Below are positions 1 to 9,896 of a stretch of DNA of 64,000 nt, one piece after another (position 1 is the first letter of the stretch; the number at the start of each line of letters is the position of its first letter). The notes below the pieces were generated by a model. That model was not told the DNA's origin. It ran no database searches and saw only the letters and a list, made by a program, of their open reading frames with translations. The stretch spans positions 1,178,001 to 1,242,000 of the forward strand of contig CAVZII010000005.1 in assembly GCA_963775275.1 (NCBI GenBank), read 5' to 3'. Made by a program: the position numbers and the translations under genes. Source of the stretch: JANWHQ01 sp963775275. GTDB taxonomy: Bacteria > Pseudomonadota > Alphaproteobacteria > Caulobacterales > Caulobacteraceae.

Positions 1-1550
1 GGCGTGCGGTTCATCGCCGCCAACCTGGCGCCCCTCGCCGGCCCGGCCACGCGCCGCCTGCTGCGCAGCGCGCTCAGCACCGGCTGGAAAGCGGCCCTGG
101 CCGGGATCGGCGCGGGACTGGTCACCCAGAGCACCAACGCCGTCAGCCTGACCGTCGTGGGCTTCGTGCGGGCGGGGGTCCTGCCGGAGAGACGTGCGGC
201 GTTGCTGCCCACCTGGTCTCACGTGGGCGCCGCGGCGCTGGTGATTCTGGTGTCGCTGCGGACCGACGTGGCGGTGGCCTATGTCCTGGCCCTGGCCGGG
301 GCGGCGCTCTACTTCGACCTGAACCTCTCCGAGCGGGTGCGCCATGCGGTAATGGCGCTGCTGGGCGCGGCGATGCTGTTCCTCGGCATGGAGATGCTGA
401 GGCTGGGCAGCGACCCCCTGAAGTCCTGGCTGATGGCGCGCCACCTGTTGATGCACGGCCAGGCCCATCCGTTCGCGCCGCTGCTGGTGGGCGCAGGCCT
501 GGCGGTTCTCACCCAGTCCTCCACCGTGGCCGGGGCCATTGCGGTGGCGCTGGTCCGGGTAGGCGTGTTCGACCTGGAAACGGCCATGGTCCTTCTGACC
601 GGGGCGGGGGCAGGCTCGGCGGCCAACTACGCCATCCTGGCGCGTCGCGGCGAGGCGGTCGGACAACACATCCTGCTGTTCCAGGCGGCCCAGAAGCTGT
701 TCGGCGCGACGCTCCTGGGCGCGGTCCTGCTGGCGCCGGGCGGCGCCACGGCCCTGTTCGAACGGCTCGACGACACGCCCGCCGGCCAGTTCGCCCGCGC
801 CTTCCTGATCGTGCAGATCGGCGGCTCGCTGGCCTGCACCATTCTGCAGGGCCCGCTGCAGGCGCTGTTCGCACGCATCGCCCCGCCCAGCGGGACCGAG
901 GCCCTGGGCAGGCCGGCCTTTCTGGTGGAGGAGGCCCTGGCCGATCCGGAGCTGGCGCTGGACCTGGCGGCGCGCGAGGAGCAGCGCCTCCTGGAGCGGC
1001 TGCCCCGGATGCTGGACGCCGTCCGGGCTCACGGCGACCGCACAGGGCCGGGCGCGGAGAAGCTGAAGAGCGCCGGGGCGAGCGTGGCGGAGGCGATCCG
1101 GCGCTACCTGGCCGGGGTGCTGGAGAGCGAGCCCGGGCGCGGCGCGGTCATCCGCGCCATGCGGCTGCAGCGGGTGCTCGACAACCTCGTCGCGCTGCAG
1201 GAGGCGATGGCCGAGTTCGAGGCCGACGTGCGCGCCGCGGCCGGGTCCCAGGGCGCCCAGGCGCTCGGCCGCATGGTCGAGAGCCTGCACATGCTTCTGG
1301 AGGTGCTGGCCGAGATCACCGCGAGCCGGGACGCCGCGGGCCAACAGGTCTCGCTGGCGCTGCTCGGCGACCGGCAGGAGGCTGTCGAGCGCCTGCGCGC
1401 GCGGCTGATGGCCGACACGTCGGACGCCCCGGCCAGGGTGCAGGAGGCGCTTTTCCGCAGCACGGTCCTGTTCGAGCGGATCCTGTGGTTGGCCCGCGAC
1501 ACGGCGACGGTGTCGATCCGGTCGGGTCAGGAGACGGGCCCGCTCCCGAG
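1..1550 (+). CDS. Na/Pi cotransporter family protein with PhoU-like C-terminal domain (5' truncated, 3' end unclear)
   Basis: The reading frame is open from base 1, so the N-terminus lies outside the window. Two inverted-topology Na/Pi-cotransporter repeats are visible, each with the family signature (GLVTQSTNAVS near residue 40 and LAVLTQSSTVAG near residue 165), among about eight membrane segments. Residues from about 310 on are a charged helical PhoU-like domain ending FERILWLARD. The family exports or imports phosphate with sodium at the inner membrane. The frame has no stop after this domain and would run to 2160 across an inverted repeat and the antisense of the next gene. I therefore end it near 1550; a lost stop or small indel is likely. 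Confidence 0.75.
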
Positions 1551-1675
1551 ATCTTCCTCCTCTGGGGGAAGTCCGGCCGAAGGCCGGGTAGGGGGCCTTC
1601 CGCCCACAGACCTTTTTTGCGATCCCCCTTCGTCGCCCTCCGGGCGACACTTCCCCCAGAGGGGGAAGATCCGTT
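1551..1675. repeat. Palindromic intergenic repeat
   Basis: The left arm, reading atcttcc...ctctgggggaagt, and the right arm, reading acttcccccagagggggaag, are inverted copies about 80 bases apart, with smaller inverted repeats inside (ggccgaaggcc and cgccctccgggcg). It sits between convergent genes and could act as a bidirectional terminator. Similar GC-rich palindromes occur at 36505 and 56542. Confidence 0.65.
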
Positions 1676-1694
1676 CGTCCTGGGTCGCGCGCCG

Positions 1695-2870
1695 TCAGGC
1701 CTCGGCGGCGGTGTGGGCCTCGAACTGGATGCCGCCCTCCATCTCCAGGTCGCCCAGGACGTCCTTGCGGGTGAAATGGCGGATGTCGCCCCAGCGGCCC
1801 TGGCGGACCTTGCCCACGATGCCCTGGTCGCCGATGTGGCCGCGGCCCACCGAGACGAGGTCGAACTGGCCGGCCTCGAAGCGGCGGATCAGCTCGGCGA
1901 AGCCCGCCGCGCCCGTGGGCCTGGCCTCCTGGCCGAAGAAGTTCTCCATCACGTCGATGTCGAGCCCGACGGACCCCACCGCGATCACCGGGGCGTCGGT
2001 GAGCTGTCTGGTCCAGCCGGCGATCCCGAGCTCGGAGCCCGGCCACTCCGGGATCCAGAACCGTCGCGCCGAGGCGTGGAAGACCTCGACCCCGGCCTGG
2101 CGCAGGATCTGGAGCATCGCCCCCAGCTCCTCGGGCGTCTCGGCGACCCTGGCGTCGTAGTCGACCTCCTTCCACTGGGAGAAGCGGAAGCCGATCAGGA
2201 AGTCCGGGCCGACCGCCGCGCGGATGGCCGCGACGATCTCGGCGGGGAAGCGCGCGCGATCGCGGATGTCGTCGCCGCCATAGCCGTCGGTCCGCCGGTT
2301 GGTTTCGGCCCACAGGAACTGGTCGAGCAGATAGCCGTGCGCGGCGTGGACCTCGACACCGTCCAGGCCGATCTGTTGCGCCAGCAGGGCGCTGCGGACG
2401 AAGGCGTCCTTGATGTCGCCGAGCTCCTCGAGCGTCGCGGCGCGGCCGTTCGGCCGCGCGCCATGGGCGAGGCCGGAGGGGCTGAGGGTCGGATAGGCCG
2501 ACCACGGCCCCTCCCCGCCTTCCTGGCGGATGGCGCCTTCGTGCCAGAGCTGCATCAGCATCAGGGCGCCGGCCGACTTCACCTCGGCCACGATGCCGGC
2601 CCAGGCGTCGACGGTCTCGGGACTGATCCGCGTGAAGAACGGCGCCTGGGTCGCGGACGTATGGTCCACAGCGCAGGATTCCGTGATGACCAGCCCGACC
2701 CCGCCCTCGACGCAGCGACGGTAGTACTCGCCGAGCTTGGGCAGGGGCACGCCGTCCTCGCACCACTGGCGCTGCATGCCGGGCAGGACGAAGCGGTTGG
2801 GCAGCTCGAGCTTGCCCAGCCTGAACGGCGTGAACAGGGGCTCCAGATCGAGCGCTTCGGATGTGGTCAT
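1695..2870 (-). CDS. NADH:flavin oxidoreductase (Old Yellow Enzyme family)
   Basis: A 391-residue single-domain TIM-barrel flavoenzyme. The active-site segment VEVHAAHGYLLDQFL carries the paired histidines (H175, H178) that bind substrate and the neighbouring tyrosine. N-terminal LGKLELPNRFVLPGM and C-terminal DLVSVGRGHIGD match FMN-binding regions. There is no C-terminal Fe-S/FAD part as in 2,4-dienoyl-CoA reductase, so it is probably a soluble NAD(P)H-dependent ene-reductase. It lies 24 bases downstream of the aldo/keto reductase on the same strand, probably in one operon with the AAHS transporter. The substrate cannot be told from sequence. Confidence 0.88.
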   Translation of the reverse strand: MTTSEALDLEPLFTPFRLGKLELPNRFVLPGMQRQWCEDGVPLPKLGEYYRRCVEGGVGLVITESCAVDHTSATQAPFFTRISPETVDAWAGIVAEVKSAGALMLMQLWHEGAIRQEGGEGPWSAYPTLSPSGLAHGARPNGRAATLEELGDIKDAFVRSALLAQQIGLDGVEVHAAHGYLLDQFLWAETNRRTDGYGGDDIRDRARFPAEIVAAIRAAVGPDFLIGFRFSQWKEVDYDARVAETPEELGAMLQILRQAGVEVFHASARRFWIPEWPGSELGIAGWTRQLTDAPVIAVGSVGLDIDVMENFFGQEARPTGAAGFAELIRRFEAGQFDLVSVGRGHIGDQGIVGKVRQGRWGDIRHFTRKDVLGDLEMEGGIQFEAHTAAEA

Positions 2871-2894
2871 GTCGCCCTCCCTCGCCTCGCCGGC

Positions 2895-3892
2895 CTATCT
2901 CGCCGAATCGCCGCGGCGGAACTCGCGGGTCATCTCGTCCAGGCGCTTGAGGAGGTCTTCGTCCAGCGTCGTCCCGGCGGCGGCCAGGGTGGCGTCGAGC
3001 TGGTCGGGGCGGCTGGCGCCCACGATCGGGCTGGTGACGCCGGGCTGGGCGCAGACCCAGGCGAGCGCCAGGGTGCGGAAGGGGCATGCCCGGCCTCCCT
3101 GGCGACGGCGCCGAGGTCGTCCACCGCGTCGAAGACCACGTCGTTCCAGTAGCGCTGGCGGTACATCTGGCCGGCGTAGCGCGGCATGTCGAAGCGCGTG
3201 CCCTCGGGCGGCGCCTTGGTCCGGTCGTGCTTGCCCGAGAGCATGCCCCCCGCGATGGGGTTGTAGGGGATGACACCCAGCCCCTCCTCGACGCAGAGCG
3301 GGATCAGCTCGCGCTCGATCTCGCGGAAGAGCAGGTTGTAGCGGGGCTGGACGGAGACGAACTTCGCGATCCTGAGGGCTTCGCTGCGGCCGAGCGCGCG
3401 GGCGACCTGGTAGGCCAGGTGGTTGGAGCAGCCGACGTAGCGGACCTTGCCGGCCCTGAGGATGGCGTCCAGCGCCTCGAGCGTCTCGTCGAGGGGCGTC
3501 GTCGGATCGACCATGTGGAGCTGGTACAGGTCGATGAAGTCGGTCCCCAGCCGGCGCAGCGACGCGTCGATGGCGTCCAGGATGTGGCGGCGGCTGTTGC
3601 CGCCCTGGAAGGGCTTGGGGCCCATGGGCACGAAGCACTTGGTGGCGATGACGAAGTCGCCCCGCTTGCCCTTGAGCCAGCGGCCGATGATCTCCTCGGT
3701 GCGCCCGGCGCTCGTGAAATCGCCGCCCAGCGGATAGGCGTCGGCGGTGTCGAAGAAGTCGATCCCGCCCTCGGCGGCCTTGTCCATGATGGAAAAGGAG
3801 GTCGGCTCGTCGCATTGCAGCCCGAAGGTCATGGTGCCCAGGCACAGCTTCGAGACCTTGAGCCCGGTCGATCCCAGCCTGACGTGATCCAC
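2895..3892 (-). CDS. Aldo/keto reductase (one apparent frameshift)
   Basis: The N-terminal 240 residues (MDHVRLGSTGLKVSKLCLGT, then DFFDTADAYPLGG with the catalytic Asp and Tyr, KCFVPMG with the Lys, LYQLHMVD with the His) define an AKR with an NADPH-dependent TIM barrel. At 3081-3084 the frame breaks. The C-terminus (FRTLALAWVCAQPGVTSPIV, then a helical tail) continues in another frame to 2895. Restoring one G in the run at 3081 (C on the coding strand) gives an uninterrupted protein of about 332 residues, the usual family length. Probably co-transcribed with the flanking reductase and transporter. Confidence 0.85.
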
Positions 3893-3982
3893 TGTAGTCT
3901 CCTCGAAATGAGCGCGGCCCGGCCGCGATCCTAGGCGCTCGGACCCGGGGTCGAACAGCCGACAGGCGCGGCCGCGGGCCGC

Positions 3983-5368
3983 CTATTCCGCCGGCGTCGC
4001 GTCGGCCACGACCGCCGCATCGTGCGCCCCGAGCCGGAACCGGCGCTCGATCAGGCCCACGGCGAGGATGGCGAGGCCGTAGACCAGCGGGCAGATGGCC
4101 AGGATGGCGTAGGTCAGCCGGACCGGCGCGACCAGATGCAGCACATAGCCGCCCACCAGGGGCCCAAGCACCGAGCCGATCTTGGCCACGCCCGAGCACC
4201 AGCCGGCGCCGTTGGCGCGGATGACGCTCGGGTAGAACAGGCTGACCACGCTGGTGATGCCGTAGTGGCCGCCCACCAGGAAGAAGGAGATCGCCGCCGA
4301 CAGGACGATGAACAGGGTCAGGGCGATGGGCGTCAGGCCCGCCGCGAGCAGGAGCGGGATTGCAACGAGCGGCATCACGGCGATGCTGATCGGACCATGG
4401 CGGTCGGTAAACCGCATCAGCGCCAGGCCGCCGGCCATGCTGAACAGGGAGTTCAGCGAGGAGACCCAAGCCGCGCCATTGGCCGAATAGCCAAGGTCCT
4501 CCAGCACCAGAGGGCCCCAGGAGGCCACGAAGAAGGTGGAGATGGAGCTGGCGAAATAGGACAGCCACAAGAACGGCGTCAGCCAGCGCAGGTGGCCCTC
4601 GAACAGCCGGGCCAGCGGAAACCGCGGCGCGCGCCCGCTCGCCTCGTCGGCGAGGACGAACATTGCCGGAGCGCCAAGCGCGTCCGGGACCTCCACTTTC
4701 ATCCGCTTCAAGGTGCGGGCGATGAGATCGTCGCGCCCGCCCTGGGTCGCCAGGAACCTCAGCGACTCCGGCAGGGCCGCCGTGAGCAACAGAGCGGAGA
4801 GCAAGGAGGCCAGGCCGCCGAAGACGAAGACGCCCGGCCAGTCGAACCTCGGCAGGATCAGCCTCGCGATCGGCCCGGCCACCATGACCCCGAAGCCATA
4901 GCCCAGCATGATCAGGGTGATCGCCGTGGCGCGGAGGCGCTTGGGCGCGAACTCGGCGTTCAGCGCCCACATCAAAGGGATGGCGCCCCCGAGCGCGAGG
5001 CCGCTGAAGAACCGCAGGATCATCAGCGATTCAAGGCTCCAGGCGAACGCGATCGCGAAGGTCAGGGCGCTGAAGACGGCGACGCTGAGGATGATCGCGG
5101 GGCGGCGGCCGACGCGGTCGCCGACGTAGCCGAACAGGAAGCCGCCGAGCAGGGTGCCGAAGATTCCGGCGCTGAACGCCCATCCGAGGGTGGCCGTGGT
5201 CAGATGGAAGTCCCGCATCAGGTACTTGGACGTGAACGCCATCACGTTCATGTCGAAACCGTCGAAGAAGGTGACGAACCACGAAATGACGATCAGCCGC
5301 AGGCCGAAGCCGCCGAGCTTGCGCTCGTCGAGCGCCGTGGAGATGTCGAACGCGCCCGGCGCCGCCAT
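3983..5368 (-). CDS. MFS transporter, aromatic acid:H+ symporter (AAHS) type
   Basis: A 461-residue inner-membrane protein with 12 predicted membrane helices. The first helix holds FFDGFDMNV, matching the DGxD motif of the AAHS subfamily (PcaK/BenK-like). The loop 2-3 motif GYVGDRVGRRPAI is the MFS A-motif. PcaK-type proteins import aromatic or cyclic acids with protons. The genes immediately downstream encode an aldo/keto reductase and an ene-reductase, which fits uptake and reduction of an unsaturated or aromatic acid. The substrate is inference only. Confidence 0.85.
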   Translation of the reverse strand: MAAPGAFDISTALDERKLGGFGLRLIVISWFVTFFDGFDMNVMAFTSKYLMRDFHLTTATLGWAFSAGIFGTLLGGFLFGYVGDRVGRRPAIILSVAVFSALTFAIAFAWSLESLMILRFFSGLALGGAIPLMWALNAEFAPKRLRATAITLIMLGYGFGVMVAGPIARLILPRFDWPGVFVFGGLASLLSALLLTAALPESLRFLATQGGRDDLIARTLKRMKVEVPDALGAPAMFVLADEASGRAPRFPLARLFEGHLRWLTPFLWLSYFASSISTFFVASWGPLVLEDLGYSANGAAWVSSLNSLFSMAGGLALMRFTDRHGPISIAVMPLVAIPLLLAAGLTPIALTLFIVLSAAISFFLVGGHYGITSVVSLFYPSVIRANGAGWCSGVAKIGSVLGPLVGGYVLHLVAPVRLTYAILAICPLVYGLAILAVGLIERRFRLGAHDAAVVADATPAE

Positions 5369-5522
5369 AGGCCAAGACCTCCCTCAACTCTTTGACCCGA
5401 TCCTAGGCGGAATGCGCGCCCCCCGACCAGGGGATCGTTGATACCACCCACGGCCGGCCGCATGCGGGGCAAGATCGACCGCGCTCGCTTGCCCGCCCGG
5501 CGGAGGTGGTCCAGGCTGGGCC

Positions 5523-6365
5523 ATGGCCAAGACCGATCGACCAGGGCCGGCGTCTGACGCCGGGGCCAAGCCTGCGCCCAGGGCCGCGCCAAAGGTCGCG
5601 CTCGTGACCGGCGCGAGCCGCGGCGTCGGCCGGGGCGTGGCGATCTCGCTGGTCGAGGCCGGCTATGTGGTCTGGGGCACGGGCCGGTCGATCGCCACGG
5701 CCGACCTGCCGGGCGAGGTCCGCCGGCTGCGCTGCGACCACCTTCGCGACGCCGAGACGGGCGACGCCTTCGCCGCGATCGAGGCGGACGGACATGGCCT
5801 GGACCTTCTGGTGAACAGCGCCTGGGGCGGCTACGAGCGGATGATGGAGGCCGGCGCCTTCACCTGGTCGGCTCCGTTCTGGCACCAGCCGCTGCACCGC
5901 TGGATCGGCATGATCGACGCGGGCGTGCGCGCCGCCTTCGTCGCCTCGGCCCATGCGGCGCGGATCATGACGGCGCAGGGGCGCGGGCTGATCGTCAACA
6001 TCAGCTTCTGGGCGGCCCAGCGTCGGATCGGCAATGTGCTCTACGGAATGGCCAAGGCCGCCACCGACAAGATGACGGCCGACATGGCGCCGGAGCTGGA
6101 GCCCTATGGCGTGGCGGCGGTCTCGCTCTATCCCGGCCTGGTGCGCACCGAGGCGGTGATGAAGGCGGCCTCGGAGGGGGCGTTCGACCTCAGGGACAGC
6201 GAGAGCCCGCAGTTCATCGGCCGGGTCGTCGCCGCGCTCGACCGCGATCCCGGCCTGATGGCGCGCTCTGGCCAGGTGCTGGTGGCGGCCAAGGTCGCCC
6301 AGGAGCTCGGCGTGACCGACATCGACGGACGCCAGCCCCGGATCCTGACGCTCGAAGACGTCTGA
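5523..6365 (+). CDS. SDR family oxidoreductase
   Basis: A 280-residue Rossmann-fold dehydrogenase. The cofactor-binding motif is TGASRGVGRG (residues 29-38). The catalytic set is Ser161 in NISFW and Y174-x3-K178 in LYGMAKAA, and PGLVRTE follows. The insertion around FTWSAPFWHQPLHRW resembles DHRS1-like SDRs. It is transcribed divergently from the AAHS transporter and 88 bases upstream of a carboxylesterase on the same strand. The substrate is unknown. Confidence 0.88.
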   Translation: MAKTDRPGPASDAGAKPAPRAAPKVALVTGASRGVGRGVAISLVEAGYVVWGTGRSIATADLPGEVRRLRCDHLRDAETGDAFAAIEADGHGLDLLVNSAWGGYERMMEAGAFTWSAPFWHQPLHRWIGMIDAGVRAAFVASAHAARIMTAQGRGLIVNISFWAAQRRIGNVLYGMAKAATDKMTADMAPELEPYGVAAVSLYPGLVRTEAVMKAASEGAFDLRDSESPQFIGRVVAALDRDPGLMARSGQVLVAAKVAQELGVTDIDGRQPRILTLEDV

Positions 6366-6453
6366 GCCCGCAACGCCCGCTTGACGGCGGGCCCTGCAGC
6401 CCCGACCAACAGGTTCAGGAAGCGGCCGCGGAGCCGCGCGGGAGGACACGCCG

Positions 6454-7350
6454 ATGAGCGCCGAGGAGCTGAAGGTCCTGACCGGACTGTTGCGGGAAGG
6501 CGAGCTGGACCTGACCGACGATCCGGTCAAGGCGCGGGCCGACTTCGAGGCCATGCTGGCCGGCGTGCCCCTGCCGCCGGGCGCGGCGTTCGAGCCCGTG
6601 GCGCTGGGCGGGATTCCCGGCCTGGCGTCGGTCACGCCGGGCGCGGACAAGGGCAGGACCCTGCTCTACCTGCATGGCGGAGCCTTCGTCATCGGCAGCG
6701 CCCAGGCCTATCGCCCGCTATGGAGCGGCCTCGCCGCCGCGGCGGGGATCAGGGCGGTCGCCATCGACTATCGCCTGGCGCCCGAGCACCCCTTCCCGGC
6801 CGCCATCGAGGACGCGCTTTCGGCCTACCAGGCCCTGCTGGACGGCGGCGCGTCGCCGGGATCGATCGTCGTGGCCGGGGACTCCGCCGGCGGCGGCCTG
6901 ACCGTCGCCCTGCTGGCGGCCGCGCGGGCCAAGGGCCTGCCCATGCCGGCGGCGGCGGTGGCCCTCTCGCCCTGGGCGGACCTGGAGTGCCTGGGCGGGT
7001 CGATCACGTCGAAGGCCGCCGAGGACCCGGCGCTGGACCGCGAGGGCCTGCTCTACACCGCCGGCCTCTACCTGAACGGCGCCTCGGCCAGGGACGGCAG
7101 GGCGGCGGCGCTGCACGCCGACCTCGAGGGCCTGCCGCCGCTCCTGATCCAGGTCGGCTCGGCGGAGGTGCTGCTGGATGACGCCGTGCGACTGGCCGGG
7201 CGCGCCGGGGCAGCGGGCGTGGACACGCGGCTCGAGATCTGGCCGCACATGCCCCACGTCTGGCACATGTTCGGCTTCATGCTGAGCGAGGGCCGCGAGG
7301 CGAGCGCCGCCGCGGCGCGGTTCATGACCGAGAAGCTGGCGGGCGGCTGA
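6454..7350 (+). CDS. Alpha/beta hydrolase, hormone-sensitive-lipase type esterase
   Basis: A 298-residue carboxylesterase of the bacterial HSL family. LYLHGGAFVIGS (HGG at 74-76) forms the oxyanion hole. GDSAGGG carries the nucleophile Ser144, and HVWHMF near residue 268 holds the catalytic His. There is no signal peptide, so it is probably cytoplasmic. A GGAGGA ribosome-binding site precedes the ATG. The 3' end overlaps the end of the convergent methyltransferase gene by 29 bases. Confidence 0.88.
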   Translation: MSAEELKVLTGLLREGELDLTDDPVKARADFEAMLAGVPLPPGAAFEPVALGGIPGLASVTPGADKGRTLLYLHGGAFVIGSAQAYRPLWSGLAAAAGIRAVAIDYRLAPEHPFPAAIEDALSAYQALLDGGASPGSIVVAGDSAGGGLTVALLAAARAKGLPMPAAAVALSPWADLECLGGSITSKAAEDPALDREGLLYTAGLYLNGASARDGRAAALHADLEGLPPLLIQVGSAEVLLDDAVRLAGRAGAAGVDTRLEIWPHMPHVWHMFGFMLSEGREASAAAARFMTEKLAGG

Positions 7351-8120
7351 GGCCGCAGCTCCGGCCGAAGACCAACAGGTCCTGCTCGCTGCGGATCGGC
7401 GACGGCTCGAGCTCGGCGCGCACGGCGGCGTCCAGCGCCTGGAACCCCGCCTCGATCTCGGCTTCGTCCATCAGATCGAAGGTGGAGATGGCGCGGAAGG
7501 CGCAGGCGCTCTGCGAAGGCGGTCAGGCTCGGCGCAAGAACGGTCGTTTTCCGCTCCAAGGCCAGGAGCTCGAGGCCGGCGCCGGCGAAGGCGGCGGTCG
7601 CCTCCGCCACCGTCGGGAACAGCCGCATCTCGATTCCGCGAGCCGAAGGGAAGAAGCGATGCCAGGCGAGTTCGGGCATCCGGTCGGCGAAGGTGCTGCG
7701 CAGAATGACCCGCCCGCCTGGAGCCAGCACCCGGGCCACCTCGGCGGCCGCGGCCGTGCGGTCCTGGAAATGGTGGAAGGACAGGTACATCAGGACAAGA
7801 CCGCAACAGGCGTCAGGCAGCGGGATCGCCTCGGCCCGCCCGGCGAGGTAGCGCACGTTCGGGTGCGCGCGGTCGCGCTCGGCCTGGGCGCGCATCTTGG
7901 CCGAAGGCTCCACGCCCCAGACCGGCCCGCCGAAGGCGTCGGCGAGCGCAGGCGTGAACCGCCCTGTTCCCGAGCCGAGATCGAGCACGGCGAGCGGCCG
8001 TTCGGGCGGCGCATGGGACCCGAAAACTCCCATCCAGACGGCGAAGCTTTCGGGCGGCATGACGCGGCCCTTGGCGTAGACTTCGTGCTGGCGGTGGTCG
8101 TAGTCGACGCGCGCCGCCAT
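7322..8120 (-). CDS. Class I SAM-dependent methyltransferase (one apparent frameshift)
   Basis: The start is at MAARVDYD. Motif I (VLDLGSGTGRFTPAL), the acidic residue of WGVEPSAKM, and LMYLSFHHFQD identify a UbiE/type-11 class I methyltransferase of about 266 residues. Near 7492-7500 the frame changes. The continuation RAISTFDLMDEAEIEAGFQA...DLLVFGRSCGL ends at a stop at 7322. Removing one base rejoins the two parts. It starts 7 bases after the end of the upstream peptidase gene. The substrate is unknown. Confidence 0.78.
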
Positions 8121-8127
8121 GGCAGGC

Positions 8128-9520
8128 CTACTTGGCCGGCGGCGGCGTGAAGAAGGCGCCGGCGGGGCCCGGGAACTCCACCGGGCTCTCATAGCCGTCG
8201 GCCGAGACGGCCGAGACGCCGAAGAACCAGTCGTCGATCACCACGTCCTTCAGGGTCAGGCTCGAGGCGTCGCCCGCCCAGCGGCTGAAGCGCCAGCGCG
8301 GGTCGGTGGTGTCCCTCCACCAGGCGCGATAGCCCGCCGCGCCGGCCGAGGGGGTCCAGGAGAGCGTCGTGTCCGGCGAGACCGCGCCTTCGATCTTCAC
8401 CTCGTCGGGCGGCGCCGGCGCCGAGGCCAGCGCCGCCAGGGCCACGGCGTTCAGCCGCGTGACCTGGGCCAGATAGGGGAAGTCCACGCCCGAGATCACG
8501 TCGCCGTAGGCGACGCTCCCCTCGGTGCGCACATCCTGGTGCTGGCGAGTGTAGTTCTCGGAGGCCTCGGTCAGGCGCACGGCGGGATAGCCGGCCTGGA
8601 GCATGCGCACCTGGTCGCCGCCGCGGCTGTAGCGGTCGGTGCGGTAGACCATCCGGACGTTGAGGTTCGTGACGTACCGGTCGGCGAGGCCCGCGACGAA
8701 GCGGGCGAGGTTGCGCGAGGGGCTGATCGACCTCGCCGCCGTTGTAGCGGCGCCGGTTTGCCTGGTCGGGGGTCTCGGTCGCCTTGGTCCCCTCGGAGAA
8801 GACGCGCACATGGGTGTTGTCGACCACGCCGTCGATGCCGTGGATGGCGCCGACGATGTCGTTGTTCAGGTCGGCCTCGACCTTCCAGCCCTGGGCCTTG
8901 GCGTAGTCGGCGAGGACGGTTCCGCCGTAGAGGTTCTGCTCCTCGCCCGAGAGCACGGCGTAGACGATGGTGGCGGCAAAGCTGTGGCGCGAGAGCACGC
9001 GGGCGGCTTCGATCACGGCGGCGACGCCCGAGCCGTCGTCGTCGGCGCCCGGCGCGTCGGAGGTCGCGTTCAGCGGATCCGAGACACGGGAATCCAGGTG
9101 CCCGGAGATGATCACCACCCGGCCGGGATCGCCGGTCCCGCGCTGGATCGCCAGCACGTCCATCACCTCGGTCGGCGTGGGGACGCGATCGCCCTGGACC
9201 ACCTGGGAGGGGGTCCGGATGTCCAGGCAGCCGCCGCAGCCGCGGCCGATCTCCGCGAAGCGCGCGGCGACCCAGCGGCGCGCGGCGCCGATGCCGCGGG
9301 TGTCGGACTTCGTGTCCGACAAGGTGTGCCGCGTGCCGAAGCCGACCAGGCGCGCGATCGTGGCGTGGAGCTCGTCCGCGCGGACGTCCGTTGCGATCTG
9401 ATGCAGCAAAGGATGCTCGTCGCCGGGCGGCGGGGCCGGGGCGGGATCGGCGGCGAGGGCCGGCGCGGCCGTCAGGGCCACGGCGGCGGCGAGGGCGAGG
9501 GCGAGGCTGGTGCGACGCAT
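8128..9520 (-). CDS. Secreted M28-family zinc aminopeptidase (one apparent frameshift)
   Basis: The N-terminus MRRTSLALALAAAVALTAAP is a signal peptide. Metal and catalytic motifs follow: ISGHLDSRVSD, GADDDGSGVAA and SGEEQNLYGG are the HxD, DD and EE elements of M28 di-zinc peptidases. The frame shifts at 8726-8733. The second part (LARFVAGLADRYVTNLNVRM, then a beta-rich fibronectin-like tail with TLSWTPSAGAAGYRAWW) ends at 8128. The repaired protein has about 464 residues and is probably periplasmic or extracellular. Confidence 0.83.
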
Positions 9521-9556
9521 GGCGGTTGGATAGCTTGGTCGAACGAGCGTGGCCAG

Positions 9557-9896
9557 ATGACTGAGGAATTCGATCGATCCAAGCCGGCGTGGGAGCCGAT
9601 GTTCGCCAAGGAGGCGATTGGCCGGACGGTTCTGATCGGCTCGACGTTCTGCGATCCCCCAGGCGAACCAGAACGGCGCGAGCAGCTTTATGGCGCAATC
9701 ATCGAAGCCGATGAAATAGACGGATTCCTCGTCGAGCTGGAAGGCGAGCGTCACGGCGAAACCTATCGACTTCCGCCCACCCCAGCGCGCTAAAGCAGGC
9801 TCCGGCTGGGACCTATCATCTGCACAGCACTGGTGAAGACGTTGTCGATCCGGACTATCTGACGACTTGGACGATAGGCGCGCTGTGGACGGCTAG
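9557..9896 (+). CDS. Small protein of unknown function (apparent frameshift)
   Basis: The ATG at 9557 opens a 78-residue frame (MTEEFDRSKPAWEPMFAKEA...) ending at 9793. The next frame continues sensibly past that stop as HPSALKQAPAGTYHLHSTGE and DPDYLTTWTIG. Adding one C in the run at 9774-9777 joins them. A natural end is then TAG near 9894 if one further base is restored, which is speculative. The acidic N-terminal part (GAIIEADEIDGFLVELEGER) looks like a compact beta domain. I recognise no family. It lies convergent to the phosphoesterase gene. Confidence 0.5.

Noticed and set aside
1485..3152. 555-residue plus-strand frame over the oxidoreductase and aldo/keto reductase
   Set aside because: Antisense of two genes with clear motifs; composition is typical of shadow frames.
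4022..5395. 457-residue plus-strand frame opposite the MFS transporter
   Set aside because: Glu/Gln/Asp/Arg-rich shadow with no hydrophobic core.
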